Below, piece after piece: positions 24,052 to 36,990 of a stretch of DNA of 64,000 bases; position 1 is the first letter of the stretch; the number at the start of each line of letters is the position of its first letter. The translations under genes were made by a program, and so were the position numbers. The stretch is from Pempheris klunzingeri (Eukaryota > Chordata > Actinopteri > Acropomatiformes > Pempheridae). Location of the stretch: positions 19,678,432 to 19,742,431 of the forward strand of contig NC_092017.1 in the NCBI RefSeq assembly GCF_042242105.1. Direction: 5' to 3'. The notes beneath the pieces were generated by a model. That model had not been told where the DNA came from, did no database searches, and saw only the letters and a list, made by a program, of their open reading frames with translations.

Positions 24052-27000
24052 GTAACAAATAACGATTATATCCTTACTATTATACCCTTTAATAGCTAAT
24101 GTCATTGGTATCAGTAATCGTCGCCTTTGTTACAGATTCAGCCGTTTTAGATAAAGGTTTCCGTATCCTGATGCTAGCTTGGTTAGCCGGACGTTGGTTA
24201 GCTTAACGTTAACGTTCTCTAAACACAGCAGTAGCTAGCAGGCTAACAGTTAGCTTAGCTGCTGTTGTGTTCAAGCCGCAGCTGGACGATAGGTGGCTCT
24301 TCATCCGTGTTCTCGGCTGTGTTTTAGCTTTATATATCTTGTTCTGCTCTTAAAACATGTGGTTTAGGAGCACCCCGAGCTGTAGCGTAATGTGGGGTTA
24401 CGTTAAGGACTTAAATGCTAAAGTTGAATAGTAATTCAGTAATTCTAAGTGGTGAATGGACAAAGTTGGTCTTTTATTCGGTAGTTTGCACCAAGCTAAG
24501 AGCTAACGCAGCTTAACAATGGTACTGCAATAAATCTGAACCCCATCGAGTTTATAGTGTCCTGTTTTAGAGAGCCTTAGATTCAACTTTATAGACATTT
24601 TGTTGGAAGTACAGAGTTTTATTGTGCTGTGCACCGTGTAACAAAAGTAACCCCATCGTGTGTGTTGCCTTTGAAGTACTCCGATAGAGCACAGTAACAG
24701 TCTGTGAGTTTAAGTTTCACCCTTTTAGCTTTAATTTGACGGTGTTTTCATCTGCATCAGTCAAGCATTGTAAACACTGTAACTCCCCTAATCGAAGAGA
24801 AGCAGACCGGACACCTGAGTCTACAACACAAAGGTATCACCAGACTTCCCTGTGTTCCCTGCCTGGGTTTCATCCGTGTGCGGGGCTGCAGGGTTCAGAC
24901 ATGCAGCTCTCTGACGTGGTGTCTCACACAGGATTAAAGAGCCCAGTTGCATGTGAGAGAGGGTCCCAGTAAAGTAGGTCACAGGACACATGCATGTATG
25001 ACTGTTTACACTGACGACTCCAGCAGTGTGTACTTGCTGTCTCTCTGCTTTGTTTATGGCTCACGTGGGCATTTCCCCTTTTGTGGGACTGTTGCAGAAT
25101 ACTTCCACATACCGATCGTGTAGTACAGGACCGAGGCACAGTTTATACGGGCTCGTAATGCAAACAAGCATAAAGATAGTAGTTCCTGGTACTGACGTGG
25201 AAGTCACTGCTAATCTTGCGGTACATACCAGTATTATGATTCTTTTTGACTGAGCATGCTTGATACACTGTTATTGCCGTTACTGTGTTTTGTTGCAATA
25301 TGAGCAACTTTTCCTTACTGGGGACATTTTCACTCTTAATGGTTCAGGATTATTATTTGGGTGTATATTTGCCACTTTCAAGTGACACAGATATTTTATT
25401 ATTATATAATCTTGTTTTTTACATGTTTCATTAGGAGGAATTGCCTGAATAGTAAGAATAACTATAATTTCCACAGGTGAAATGGTAGAATGGCACTGGG
25501 CATTGCTATGCTTGATAAAAGACCTCCTGGTGAAACGTTTGTGGTGGTGCCCGACCTCGTCTAGACAATGACACTGTTTACATGCACACTCATATTCCAC
25601 TATTAATCAGAGTATGACAATATTCTGTATTTGATGCGGGTTGTGTAAACGGCATGTTCTGTTTGGATTTTCCAAATCAGGTCATACTACAAAGGTATCA
25701 TATTCCAATTAATATATGTGGTATTTCACAATATTATTCAGGCGTTAGGAGGAATATTTGGACATGTATACATCTCATTTGGATTATGTGTCTCAGTTGG
25801 TGTTTTTGCCCCCATTTGCGACTCACTGCCTCTTGCCTGTTTACAGTCAGCTTTGTGCATTATAAACGAACCAACTAGCCAACAGTTTGCAAGGCTGAGC
25901 AAAAAATGTGTGCCTGCAAGAGAAGTTAATATTTCTGGTTAGAATTAAAAATATTAAGTCAATAGACTTTGATAACACCACTATTCTGGATATGCACAAA
26001 TATTGCAACATTTTCTACGAGGCGGTTGAAAAGAAAGGAAGGAGAAGGCTGTGCTCTCTACACAAAGAAGCAAAAGGGCACAGGCCTTTTCATATCTTGA
26101 CGTGATAAATAACGTGTCTGACTAAAATTTGGATCTTACCTCAACATGGAACATGGAAATCGGCTTCCTTCCTGAACTAAGATTTACCGACTATAAAAAC
26201 ATTTTTAGAGTGGTATTTTCATTATCATGATACTGTGCTGCGTTATGCTACTTTTTTTTCTGATAATTTTTTACTTTTTACTGTGTAGGATAAAGAGACC
26301 TTGGATAATGATTCCCACCACTCAGATGATGAAATTCCCACAATGACGAGGCGGCCACTGCTCCGTGGCCGGGCGAGGAAGAGAGCCATCGCTGTTGATG
26401 ACAGAGAAACAGGTGTGTTTGGCAGTCTCCAGGTATTCTCATGGATGCTTTTTAAATATTCTGATATTTTTGTTTTTCTGAATATGAATCCCAGAAACTG
26501 TTCCCTGCACTTGTTTTTGTGTTTTCTGACCGATCGTCCACTCGTGATCTAGATTTGGCCTTCAAGACTCCAGTCAGGCCCATCATGCGCCATGAGCACA
26601 TACTGTCGGAGATCGACCCGGTGTCTCCCCGCAACACGACAGCCAGGAACATCTACTCACCCATCGTGCGTTTCCTCACACCCAGCAAAGAGAGTGAGTA
26701 AAAATGTTCTCAGACCACTCAACACTTTCACTTCTTTGCCGCTCACTTTGGGAGATATCCAGTCAGTCCTTTGAAGCTTGTTTTCTTTCCTTGTGACTAA
26801 AGTGTCTGGTGGAGTAAACTCATATCCCAACCGCAGTATAAATGCACCAGCGTCTTTGTGGTGGCTTGTGGTAAATTCCCACCCTGGGTGCATCACACAG
26901 AAGGAACATTTTGAGCCTCTCAGGCTGCCCAGCAGGCTTTAATGTGGCGAGCCGACAGTTGTTATTTATTCTATTGGTGGAGGGCTCAGTGTCCTGTTAT

Positions 27001-30000
27001 AATTCAGTGTGAGTCATTACTTTTCAGTCAAGAACAACTTTAGTACAAAGGTGCAACCTCCTCAGCTTTTGAATTCAAAATGGGTCACTTAGGTGATTCG
27101 CGAAGATCAAATGAGTTTTCAAAATGATGAGATGGGGACGGGGATGTGTCTGTGCCCACAATTATTACAAAATCCGGGGGAGTAATTGAGCTGGCCGCAG
27201 GCATTTTACACAATAATGAGACCCCACAGTCAAAGAATTCCAGCCCAATATCAAAAAATGTCCCATAAAAATGTTTAGGTGGAAATGTGGTTGTGGGAGC
27301 AGCATGACTTCCTTTTTAAGGAGCTCAGTACGCAGAGAAGTAAAATAAGTGTAGTAGTATTAAGCTAAGTATACTGTTTAGGGCTCAGGCGGTCTATGAA
27401 TAAATGCTGCAGCTACTTTAGGACCAAAGACAGTTTCTGTGTCTGTCTTCCCAGGTGTTGAATAAACTGAAGGTTAGTCCTGAGGTGAGCATCACCTTCG
27501 GCCCTGGAGACAAAATTAAGTCTCACTTCAGAGTTACCGTTAACTTTGGCTTCGTGTTTTGCTTCATTTAAGCCCCACAACATAAAACCAAAAGGCGCTG
27601 AACAGAGAAAGTGAGCTGCATTGCAGGAAGAAAAGCATGCAAGGCTCGGGCATCCTGCAAAGCAAAGTTAACGGGTGCTCAAAATACGACAGCAGGTGGT
27701 AGAGTTCAGTGTAGAAAACAAATGAAATAGAGAATAGTGAAATATAATCACTGTCACATTTAATTTTATGTGCCTGAACGTTGTTTCCCATCTCCCAAAA
27801 TCCAGTGGAACGCTGTAATAATAACACATAAATAATATATAATTAGGTAATTTTCCAACATACTTTCTTTTGTCTTATTCAGGCTTTAGGGATGAGCTGG
27901 TCTTCTGTGTAATGTCTAAATGATCCCCATATTTAACCCTCTTAATAACTAATTTTTAAGTTAAACATATATTCAGTTTCTTCCTCAGTGGGCCAAATTG
28001 ATGCATCTAAAGTTGACTTTGGTCAATCCTTTGATAACACTGTTCAGGTTTTACATGTTGAATAATAAAGCATCCATTACCACTGAGAATAAACAGCTTC
28101 TGGTCTTCCCGTCTTTAAGACAATTCCTTCAAGTAAAGCAAAGGCAAACCTATGCTGAGTTTTCCTGGTTGCTCGTGTTGCTTACAGTTTGTACACCTTG
28201 TTTTGTCTGTCCAGATGTGAAGCGTGCAGATGCTGGAAACAACATTTTGATGAGCCCAGAACAAGGTGTGTTTGGTTACGGCTCCATCGACCTTCTTGCT
28301 GGGGACGAAGATGATGACGTCTTCAATCCGTAAGTGTTACGCCCCTTTCAGACATGCGTCCCTTTATGTTAATCTGATGACCTAACATTTAACATGTCAG
28401 TCTTGTGTCTGAATGAGCTCCCTAGTTACTTTTGCACATAAACCATGCCCGTAATGTTGCTGGGTCGGACATAGTAACATTTCTGCATCATTTTCAACAC
28501 AACACAAGTCTGACTTGAATACCGTCGGATTAACGTAAAGGCTGCAGCAGCTCAAATTAAGCACACAGAGAGTAAATGCGTGTTGTACTGCCTTCGAAGT
28601 TCACTGTAATAAATGTACACATGCTCTAAACCAATTTGATAAATATGGTCATACACTGTCAAAGAGCCAACTTTAAGACACCGAGGAGATCAATCTCCTC
28701 AGATCAGATGATAAAAAAAGTAGTAGATAGCGGCGCAACTGCGGCAAAAAAAAAAAAAAAATCATCCAACAGTCTCCAGTGTTATTAATATAGTAATGTT
28801 TTTGATTGATTTCCACAGTGCCGTAGCTCATCGCCACTTCCCAGTTTCGTGTCGTTTTGTACGTAATCATCCCTGCGTTAGTGCGTTTTTCTATTCTAAG
28901 AGCATTATTTTCCTTTTCTAGCTTTACCTTCATCAAGAACATACCACTGCAGTCACAACATTCCCGACCCCAACTCAGAGACATTCCCCCCAAGACCCGG
29001 AGCACGCCGGAGGCCACGCTGGTGGTCGACCTGGTGAGTTTGATCTTCTGGAGCTTCATGGACTGTCACATGGGAACGACACCCAGATACACAAATAACC
29101 ATAATGCAACTCGAACTTTGATGCAATCTCAACTCGGGGTCCATTTATTGTCTTTGTTCTCCTGAGCTTTCAACTGCATCTCATTGTCCTCTTTAGTGAG
29201 TGAACATCCTCTGGTTGGTAGAAAATAGTTTTATGATGCAGCTGTTGAGATGGTTTGAACAACAAACAACCTGCCATGACACCTTTTTAACAGAGTTCAC
29301 ATCATGAACTTTGCAAATTCAAACTACCAAGAACACGTATAAAGAAAGACCTAGTACTTTGTCATAAAGTGGTCGGCATGTAGGACGTCATACATTTTTA
29401 TTTTTGATTAATTCAGAGAGATCTGCCCTGGAGAACACATTACTGTCACACTGCAGGGCAAGAGCGTGAGTTCACACTTTAGGTTAACATCATGCCAGAA
29501 GTCTATTGTAAAAATGTTGTGCATCTGGTTTGCTTGGTGAAATAACTAGCTATGAACTAAAGCAGAGACTTTGCACCTAAAACGAGAAAGCAGTTCTAGA
29601 TTTACAAATGAATGAACGAATAAACTAAACCACAGTGATCTGTGTTCCTCCAGGAGGAGACTCTGATGTTCAGCTCTCTGAATGTGATCGAGGAGGCAGA
29701 GTACACCTTCCACACTGCTTTCCAGGACCATCAGTACAAGGTACCCACTTCCCGCATACACACTTTAAAATTTGAGTCACTCTGAGCTGATGGCTGCACA
29801 TTTTCAGATATCTAAGCTGGCGTCGAAGGTAAAGCATAGATGAAGTAAACTACCCACTACACCCTTTTAACTGAATGGGAACTGAGGAGAAAATGGAAGA
29901 TATGTCTCGTTAAATTATTCTTTTTTGCTGCTCTGTTATCGACAGGTGTACATGATCCTACGGCCATATGTCAAAGAGTTCCTGCAGTCCATGGCAAAAA

Positions 30001-32817
30001 TCTATGAGGTATGTATTAATCTGATATAAGATTTAATTGTCTGGTTGTTTATTGGTGCAGTTGACTCTAGACACGTTTTGTCTACGGTCTCAGTTTGTTT
30101 TAATGAGACGAGGTGAATTTTATCATTAATGATAAGAAGATAATGTTTTATTTGGCAAAATTGGAACTTCAGCTACACACTCTCCTTCTCTGCACACAGA
30201 TACTTCTATCACACCTTCCTCTTTATTTTTCTTTTTGTATAGAAATAAATTAAACTTAACGTAGTTTTTCATGGTGTCCTGATGCCCTCTTTGCTCTGGT
30301 TTTTGTGTGGACTCGGTCCCAGCTGCTGTTTGTGTTCTGTTACAGCTGTTTGTTTACACGTGCGCAAAGAAAGAATACGCTGAGAAGATCCTGAACATCC
30401 TGGACCCGCAGAAAAAACTGTTTCGGTATGTCTCCTTGAGATCTGCTTCCACTCGTGTTTTATAAACTCTTCACTTGGCGGCAGAGACGTGCACTTTGTC
30501 AAGTTTATCGGACTCAGTCGGCAAAAGTGTTAGCTTGCTGTCGACCTCTGGACGCTGCTTGGAAATGTTAAGACAGTAGAAATTAGTGTCCTACTGACTT
30601 CATGATATTTAACTGTCCAGTAAGCACAGAGATGGAAAAACCTCCATAAAGTATCACACAATGCAATTATTACATAAATTTTTAAAAATTAAATCCAAAC
30701 GTGATAATCTTTATATATTTCCTTTACTTACCCGTCTCTGTCTTTCTAATTTACAAGCCCCCTTCAGTTCACCACCAGCTAAATATTGTTAGAGGGGACA
30801 CACGCCTCTAACAACACTCAACAGAAACAGGTGTGAGTGTTTTTAACCTATCGATGATTTCCCTCGTAGACACCGCCTGTATCAGGATGACTGCGCCTGC
30901 GTCCTCGGCCACTACATCAAAGATCTCAACATCCTCGGGAGGGATCTCGCCAAGACTGTCGTTCTGGACAACGCACCCCACACATACCCGTACCACGTAA
31001 GTACCGTGGAGCTGTGGTTTTAGACGGCAGTTTAACTTCTCGTTTCGTGTCATTTTCATTGCTCTTCCTGGATCAGGCTGGTTATCAGGAAATCCACACT
31101 GTGTCGATCCGTTTCTCAATACTTTTTGACTTCTCTGTTGCAGATGTAAATGTTTATAAATGGGACACAGGTGCATTTCGCAGCTGACAAAAGAGTTTTT
31201 ATTCATTGATGTTTTTGGTGTTTTTGCAGCTGATGAACACGATTCCCATCCGGAGCTGGTCTGGAGAGTCACAGGACCGAGAACTGCAGAAGCTCATCCC
31301 CTCCATGGAGAAATTGTCTGCAGCGGTACGTCCGTTATCTCATCAGCACCCATGATTATTTGATTTTGTTTTGTAGCAGAAATCAGTTACGGCGTCCCCC
31401 AGTCATCCTGTAGGGACACAAGAGAGTCTAGTCTACTTAGTCTATGTTCTTACTGCACGTCTCAGTGCTGAATTCAGATGTAGTGCACCGATCCATTTTT
31501 TGCTTTGTTTGGTCAGGTTCTAGTGTGAATGGGTCACGGTCCTGAGCTGACCTGCACGCAGCACGCTGTCGTTCAGAAGTAAAGGTTGAGGTCTCTGACG
31601 TCACAGTTTACAGGTTCATTTATAAGATGTGCAGTGAAGCCAGCAAAGTCGTGCTTTGTGATAACAAGGATGAGGAGAATGTTTTTAATTATGGCTTTTT
31701 GTGGAGCGTCGGCATCTCCTTATATACGGAGGCGTCTGTGGATGTAGAGTCGGAGCCAGGAGTGATGGGATCATGACATGAAATGGCTTCACAGAAACTG
31801 TTTCCACCAAAGTTCTCAGGATGTCCTGGGCTCCGCCAGCGCCTCTCAACAAGTCTCTGGTAGCACGTAGGAGTTGGGTTGTGTTGGCTGGAAACAGGTT
31901 TGACAGAAGCATGAATTTCCATCATTTCTGAGGTCGCCAAGCAAAAATCAGATCTGATCAGATCTGATTCAGGACCACATATGAAAGTGGCACAAATCAG
32001 TTAAAAAGATCAGATTCAGTGTGATTTGTGAAAATCAGATCTGAGTTACATCTGAGCAAAAAAAAAAAAAAAAAAAGGCTGAACATGGCCTTAAATAGGG
32101 CCGTGGCAATTAAAGACAGGGTATGTGACTCATTTTAAAAGCATTTCTTTGTTATATAGGTTGAATTTCTCATTACAGCCTCAATAGATTAAATGGTTTG
32201 ACAAAATAATTTTTAAAAATGTGTTGGCTGTCTCAGGTCTGTAATAAGCCTGTCCAATGATATCATTTGGTCTGAATGAAATGACTGGACAGGCGACCTG
32301 CCTGTCACCTTTTTAATGCATGTGAATGTGCAGCCATCGATCTGATACACTGGATCAGTGTCAGTGATAATGAGTGTTTACGTCGACGTAGTTTTTAGTG
32401 CCACAGTGATCCCTGGCCTCGTGTCTCATAGGAATGATTGATTTCCACACAGTGAGGTTGGGTTGGTAGGTAGAATGCAGCTAACGATCATTTTCACTGA
32501 TTGATGAATTTGTTTTGACTATAAAATGTCAGAATAGTGGAAACTGTGCGATTTAATACTGAGTGCTGTTGTTGCAGATAGTTTTCATGTGTTGGTTTTA
32601 TTCTTAAAGCCGTGGTCTTTGGACTGTGTGTTTTAACCAGTCACTGAGTTGAGGATAAAAACAGCTGGTTATCTGCAGCAGCATCTGCCTGCCGTCTTTC
32701 CTCCCCCGGTTTCATCGTTCAGTCCGAATATCTCCTGTTGTGTTTTTTCAGGAGGATTTTCGGGAGGTGCTGAAGAAGAGGAAGGATCACTTCCACCGGT
32801 TGCTGTCAGAGGACTAA
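23923..32817 (+). CDS. ctdspl3: CTD small phosphatase-like protein 3 (FCP/SCP, HAD superfamily) with altered DxDxT motif
   Basis: Eleven exons: 23923-24051, 26289-26412, 26553-26693, 28215-28329, 28922-29033, 29654-29740, 29946-30008, 30346-30425, 30870-30996, 31230-31325, 32752-32817; phases join into 379 aa plus TAA. The basic N-terminus (MRLRSQKTV, RRRSNK, PKRTRLR) resembles CTDSPL2, which fixed the start at the second ATG. A middle region has NIYSPIVRFLTPS, then FNPFTFIKNIP and KTRSTPEATLVVDL. The catalytic half follows CTDSPL2 closely: motif II T262 in VYTCAKK, K301 in HYIKDLNILGRDL, D317-N318 in VLDNAP, and a C-terminal SW helix region. The signature usually DLDETLVH reads DLEETLMF: D206 (nucleophile) kept, the second Asp replaced by E208. 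Such proteins dephosphorylate Ser/Thr in other family members; activity here is uncertain. The symbol is an inference from divergence from CTDSPL2. Confidence 0.85.
24182..24254. promoter_or_regulatory. GTTAGC/GCTAAC motif cluster in ctdspl3 intron 1
   Basis: GTTAGC occurs at 24182 and 24197, GCTAAC at 24242 and GTTAGC at 24249, with the palindrome AACGTTAACGTT at 24205-24216. The cluster starts about 130 bases after exon 1. A matching cluster lies in intron 1 of ndufs7. Function unknown; position close to the start of transcription suggests a regulatory role. Confidence 0.45.
24761..24833 (+). other. Candidate cryptic or poison exon in ctdspl3 intron 1
   Basis: Bounded by TTCATCTGCATCAG on the left and AAAG/GTATCA on the right, this 73-base segment has no stop in the ctdspl3 frame but its length shifts phase, so splicing it to the exon at 26289 gives an immediate TAA. 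It is left out of the coding model. Splicing to an AG seven bases further in would restore the frame. Confidence 0.3.
31948..32095. repeat. Interspersed repeat in the last ctdspl3 intron
   Basis: Contains AATCAGATCTGATCAGATCT near its left end and AAAATCAGATCTGAG near 32032-32045, with ACATATGAAAGTGGCACAAA between and an A-run at 32061-32078. The internal similarity and palindromic AGATCTGATC units resemble a common teleost DNA-transposon remnant; not checked against a library. Confidence 0.45.
32480..32575 (+). repeat. Fragment of a dispersed teleost element (family R1, copy 1)
   Basis: Carries TAACGATCATTTTCACTGAT and TGACTATAAAATGTCAGAAT, which match the order seen in the copies at 48176, 51345 and 55205. 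The family is a well-known AT-rich fish repeat, probably a non-autonomous DNA transposon. Confidence 0.5.
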
Positions 32818-33219
32818 CAGGACTCTCCTCCTCCCCCGACCCTCACTTTAAATACTCTATGTGACTTTCACAGCTCATGTTTGCTTTCTTAATGCTTTGG
32901 CTAAAAGCAGAATCCAGTTGGAATTAGCTAAACCTGAAGCCTGCTGGTTTATAGTGGACCTGCTCGCCCTCCTCCGCCCCCCCCCTGATGACTTTAAAGG
33001 ACGGCACATCGGTATTTCAAACATGCTCGTCGTTCGTCACCAAAACCCCCGTTTCTCCAAGACTCATTCCACAGGGCAATGAACTGCTACCCCGTGTTTG
33101 TGTATATTTACCAACCAAAACTTGAAAGATGATGTTTATAGTCATGATTTTTTATTTATTGATTATATTGTTAATCAACCACCGTTATCTCTGTATATTT
33201 TAGATATGCGTTTTTATGC

Positions 33220-33225
33220 AATAAA
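33220..33225 (+). terminator. Polyadenylation signal of ctdspl3
   Basis: AATAAA about 400 bases after the TAA stop, followed by a GTGTCATCTGTT-type GT-rich stretch about 20 bases on. A second AATAAA at 33353 could serve a slightly longer transcript. Confidence 0.7.
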
Positions 33226-34269
33226 ATGGCCCTAATAACAAAAAGAGTGTCATCTGTTCCAGTTCTGTGAAATTCTGTTTGATTTGATACCAGATGTGTT
33301 TCATCACAGTAGTGCTGTTCTTTTATTTCCTATAAAATGCTGTTCCTGAGAAAATAAAACCCACCACTTCCTGTGCAGCAGGAAAGAGCCACCACAGCGT
33401 CAGAGGAGCGGATGGAAAAGATGAAACAATGTTTTAATTCAGGAATATCACCATCACACAACTTTAGTTTTAACACAGTATATCAGATTTTTGACGGCAT
33501 GATGGGCTCTAAATGTGTCTGTGGGATCTCAGATTAATGTGAAAAAAACAAAGGTTCATTTGTTCTTCATGTTTAATCAAAACAAAAGAAGAAAAATATT
33601 GAAAGGTCAAAACCAAACTGTTAAATTATATTTAACTGCAGGAATGTTACAGTGATACCAAAGAAAATTAAATTAAAAGGACTGAAACTGCAGATTATTT
33701 TAATTATATATTAAACTATTATTTCTTCATTTAGTGATTCAGACTAAAATCTTTGGAAATGGTAAAAAAAACCAAAAAAAAAACCTGCAAGGATATAAAA
33801 CAGTCAAGCAGCAAAACTTCATATTTAAGAAGCTGGAACTAGCAAATGTTCAGCATTTATGCCTTTATGAATAAATGAATAGTCGGTGAATAGTCCCCTG
33901 ATAGACTAATTGATTTATCAACTAATCTTAAACACAGAATCACTGTAAAAACAAAAATGCTAACAGGAGTGTTTTATATAGTTATAATTGTCTGACTATC
34001 CATTAATACTAATAAAGTTTAATGTATTCTAACAGAAAAAATATAGTAAGGTTATAAATAAGCTGCTTATAGTGATGACAATGGATTGATCATGATAATT
34101 GCTACTAATAGACAAACCCAGAGCAGCGCAGTCACCATGCAGCCGGACACAGTGTGAACATCAGAGGTTTGGTTTCAGTCTCACTGTTTACTGTTCTGTT
34201 TAGATGAACTCCTGCTTGTGATGGATGTGATTGTTAATGTTGAATTTGGAGGTAAACCGAGAGAAAGTG

Positions 34270-34341
34270 CCTCCTCCTACTCCTCTTCCTCCTCCTACTC
34301 CTCCTCCTCCTCCTCCTCCTCCTCCTGCTGCTGCTGCTGCT
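34270..34341 (+). repeat. Polypyrimidine CTC/TCC tract running into (CTG)n
   Basis: About 56 bases of nearly pure C/T in CTC units with a few TAC interruptions, followed by five to six CTG units to about 34341. Pure pyrimidine mirror-type tracts can form triplex (H-DNA). It lies about 3.6 kb upstream of the tmem79 start. Confidence 0.8.
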
Positions 34342-34439
34342 CGGGCTTTATTTGCTCCATATGGTGTTTGACATGGTACCCAGGAAGAAAAAAAACACTG
34401 GTGTGGGCGGAGGAAAAGCCTAGTATTTTGTCCGTCCTG

Positions 34440-34581
34440 AAATTTGATTCAGAAGTTCAGGATCCTGGAAGACAAAAAGCAAACGGAGGGGGAGGGAAGA
34501 AAGGCAGAGAAGGACGGAGGGATTTTTTTTTTTACTGCGAGAAGAGTAAACTCACCAAATACTCTGCAACCTCCGACTAAA
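34440..34581 (+). other. Possible untranslated first exon of tmem79
   Basis: Purine-rich sequence ending CTAAA/GTAAGTCT, a good donor. The first coding exon of tmem79 has an acceptor 11 bases before its ATG, so at least one upstream exon must exist; this is a candidate only and the 5' boundary is arbitrary. Confidence 0.25.
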
Positions 34582-35689
34582 GTAAGTCTGTTTACACGAG
34601 GCATGTTTCAAACTGAGTACGGAGCTTAGACAGGCATTTAAAGGGGGTAAATCAATTCACATTTGTCTCTTGAATCTGGCTGCTAATTGCTGCTGAATGG
34701 CCACTAAATATAAGGTTTCAGAGCCGCTTTTAGAATGACTGCTGTGTCCTTTACGCACGGACTCATGTGGCCTCATTTGATGTATTTATCACACAGTGGG
34801 GTATTTCCTGCAGCTCCTGTGCTAAACCAGACCAGACCAGACGTTCCTTGAGTTTGTGGATGAGGAATTGTATTAAATTTGCGTCTGTGAGAGTTGCTGA
34901 AAGTTTTTTTTTTTCAGCGGGGACTCAAAGCACATTGCCGCACTACGCGCGTTTCCACATCCACGCCGAAGCTGAGAGATAACCACAGAGATTTATCCCC
35001 CTCCGACCTGAAAGAAAAAAAAACCCCACACGGGTCCAAAATGCGCTCTATACATGGCAAAGTCCTCATTTGTTTGGAGAAAGATCCTCGCTGCAGATTT
35101 TTGCGTGCCTACTCTGCGCCACCGCTGGATGTGCGCCAAAAAAGACTCCAGAGGAAAAAGCTCCAAATTCAATCTGCAGATGTTAATAAAAAACCAACGA
35201 AATTCATCACACAGCTCCACTAACAGCAGAGCGCGTGGTTGGCGTAATTTTACATCCACGAGAGAGACGCTTTTGTCAAAATCGTCGCACATTGAGCGTA
35301 TTTAAGCAATTTTGGAGAGAGAAGTGAGCGAAGAAAGCGTCGTTTACTGAAGTAAAAGTAGAAATACCTTAAAAATTAAAAAAAAACGAAAAGAAACTAA
35401 TTAGAAACTAAAAAAAAAAACTCAATTACATGTAATAACCTGGCATCAACAAAATTAACTTTAAGTACATGAAGTAAAAGTCCTCATTATGCAGGATGTC
35501 CCCTGTCAGTGTTACAGTGCTGTTCTCCCTCTCATGTTGTACCTCTGAGTACCGCTGGGTTTGATGTCTCAACCTGAAAGCTGTTATTGCTGTTAAATAA
35601 ATAGAAAAGAATGATAGGAATCGGTAAAGAAAACAGAATGCAATATTTAGTGCAGTAGAAATACTCAAGCAGTGCTTAATACTTCTACT

Positions 35690-35830
35690 ACAACTAATAA
35701 TAATCATAATAATAAACTTGCTATATGTAGCACTTTTTAAAACAGATCACAAATTGTAATAAATTAAATTAAATACATAAACAGCAGCTGTAACAACCAT
35801 TAAAACACAATATAAAAACAGGAATGGGCA
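35690..35830. repeat. Dispersed repeat fragment with (TAA)n-type end
   Basis: ACTAATAATAATCATAATAA followed by an ACTTGCTATATGTAGCACTTT-like segment and A-rich sequence, a layout like the stretch at 7475-7600 and familiar from fish retroposon ends ('TATATAGCACTTTTCAAAACA'). Divergent and not verified. Confidence 0.4.
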
Positions 35831-36654
35831 CAAAAGGAAACAAAATTGCAGGTATTAAATCAATACTTTTTACTACTGATAACCACATGGTTTAATCCTG
35901 AGTTATTCTTTGATTAAGTGTAATTCAACTTGAATATTTTTTTCTTGTGCATTTACTTTAGCAGGTTTTGCTCTGTTAGTGAATTAATCCTGCCTTGTGT
36001 TATTTCTGATCATCTCGTCTGCTACATGTGTGTCCCAAGATAAATCTGAGGGGTCAGCAGATAGAATTAAAAAAACAGACCTCAGTTTATCTATCTCTTA
36101 CTTTCTTCTAATTTTGCTATTTTTTGCTATGCTACATGCATACTGCATCTTTAAGACTCTAAAAATCCTGGAAATTGTGGAAGAAAAAAAAATATCTCTG
36201 TTCTTCACAACTAATGGCCACACTGAGGAGGTCATAACCTGACATGTGGGCTCCGAAGCCATAAAGGTTGGAAACTAAACCTGATGTTACTCCATCGTAC
36301 AGCTGCATGCAGGTTCAAAGCCAAGACTTTAGAAATACTGAGGCCATGAGTCCAAGTCCCCCTCAGCTCTATTTTATTCATTAGGTGAAAGGTTCAACGA
36401 TATTTTCGGCACATTTTATTTCCCAACAAGCGTCTAAATGTTGTTTTAAATCATCCTCCTTGCTGCAAGGAATTTAATTCTGGTCGAGAAATACTTAAAA
36501 ATCGAGCCTAAACATAATCAGCTTAAATGTGTTTGTAGCTTTGAGTATTAAACCGTGAAAAGTATCTAATGTTTGGTCAGAGTGTCGGCGTTAAAGGAGG
36601 AAACTGTACTACCTGTAGCACATATTGCACATAAACAAAGCTTTTTATTTGGCG

Positions 36655-36990
36655 TTTTGTTAGAGCAACATTTTGGGGAACTCACTGTAAGAGAAGCAGC
36701 TGGAGCCAGGAGACAGTTAGCTTAGCTTAGCATAAAGACTGGAAACCGAGGAAAACAGCTAGCCTGGGTCCGTCCAAAGGCAACAGAAATCCTATCAGCA
36801 CTTCTAAAGTTCTCTTATTGTACTTAATTTGTTTAATAGAAAACAAAAACAACTGATAAAAAATGATTTGTTTACCCACTGGAGTTAGGCTAACTGTTTC
36901 CCTCTCTTTCCAGTCTTGATGCTAAGCTAAGCTAGCCAGCTGTTTGCTACAGCTTCATATTTAACAGACAGTTGTGAGAGTGTTGTTACT
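36655..36990. repeat. Teleost inverted-repeat element (non-autonomous DNA transposon)
   Basis: The left arm has GTTAGCTTAGCTTAGCATAA then AGACTGGAAAC (36716-36746); the right arm is its near reverse complement, CAGTCTTGATGCTAAGCTAA then GCTAGCCAGCTG (36911-36943). Between them are GCTAGCCTGGGTCCGTCCAA and an AT-rich centre. This is a very common fish repeat; the copy is internally shortened. A further fragment lies at 59080-59165. Confidence 0.7.

Noticed and set aside
24924-25139. Minus-strand frame inside ctdspl3 intron 1
   Set aside because: Short, Cys/Ser-rich, without family match or splice sites.
30269-31272. Minus-strand frames across ctdspl3 exons
   Set aside because: They are mirror frames of the real exons on the plus strand.
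34894-35305. Basic open frames ahead of tmem79
   Set aside because: Lysine/arginine-rich translation comes from A-rich DNA; open in several frames at once, which is typical of chance.
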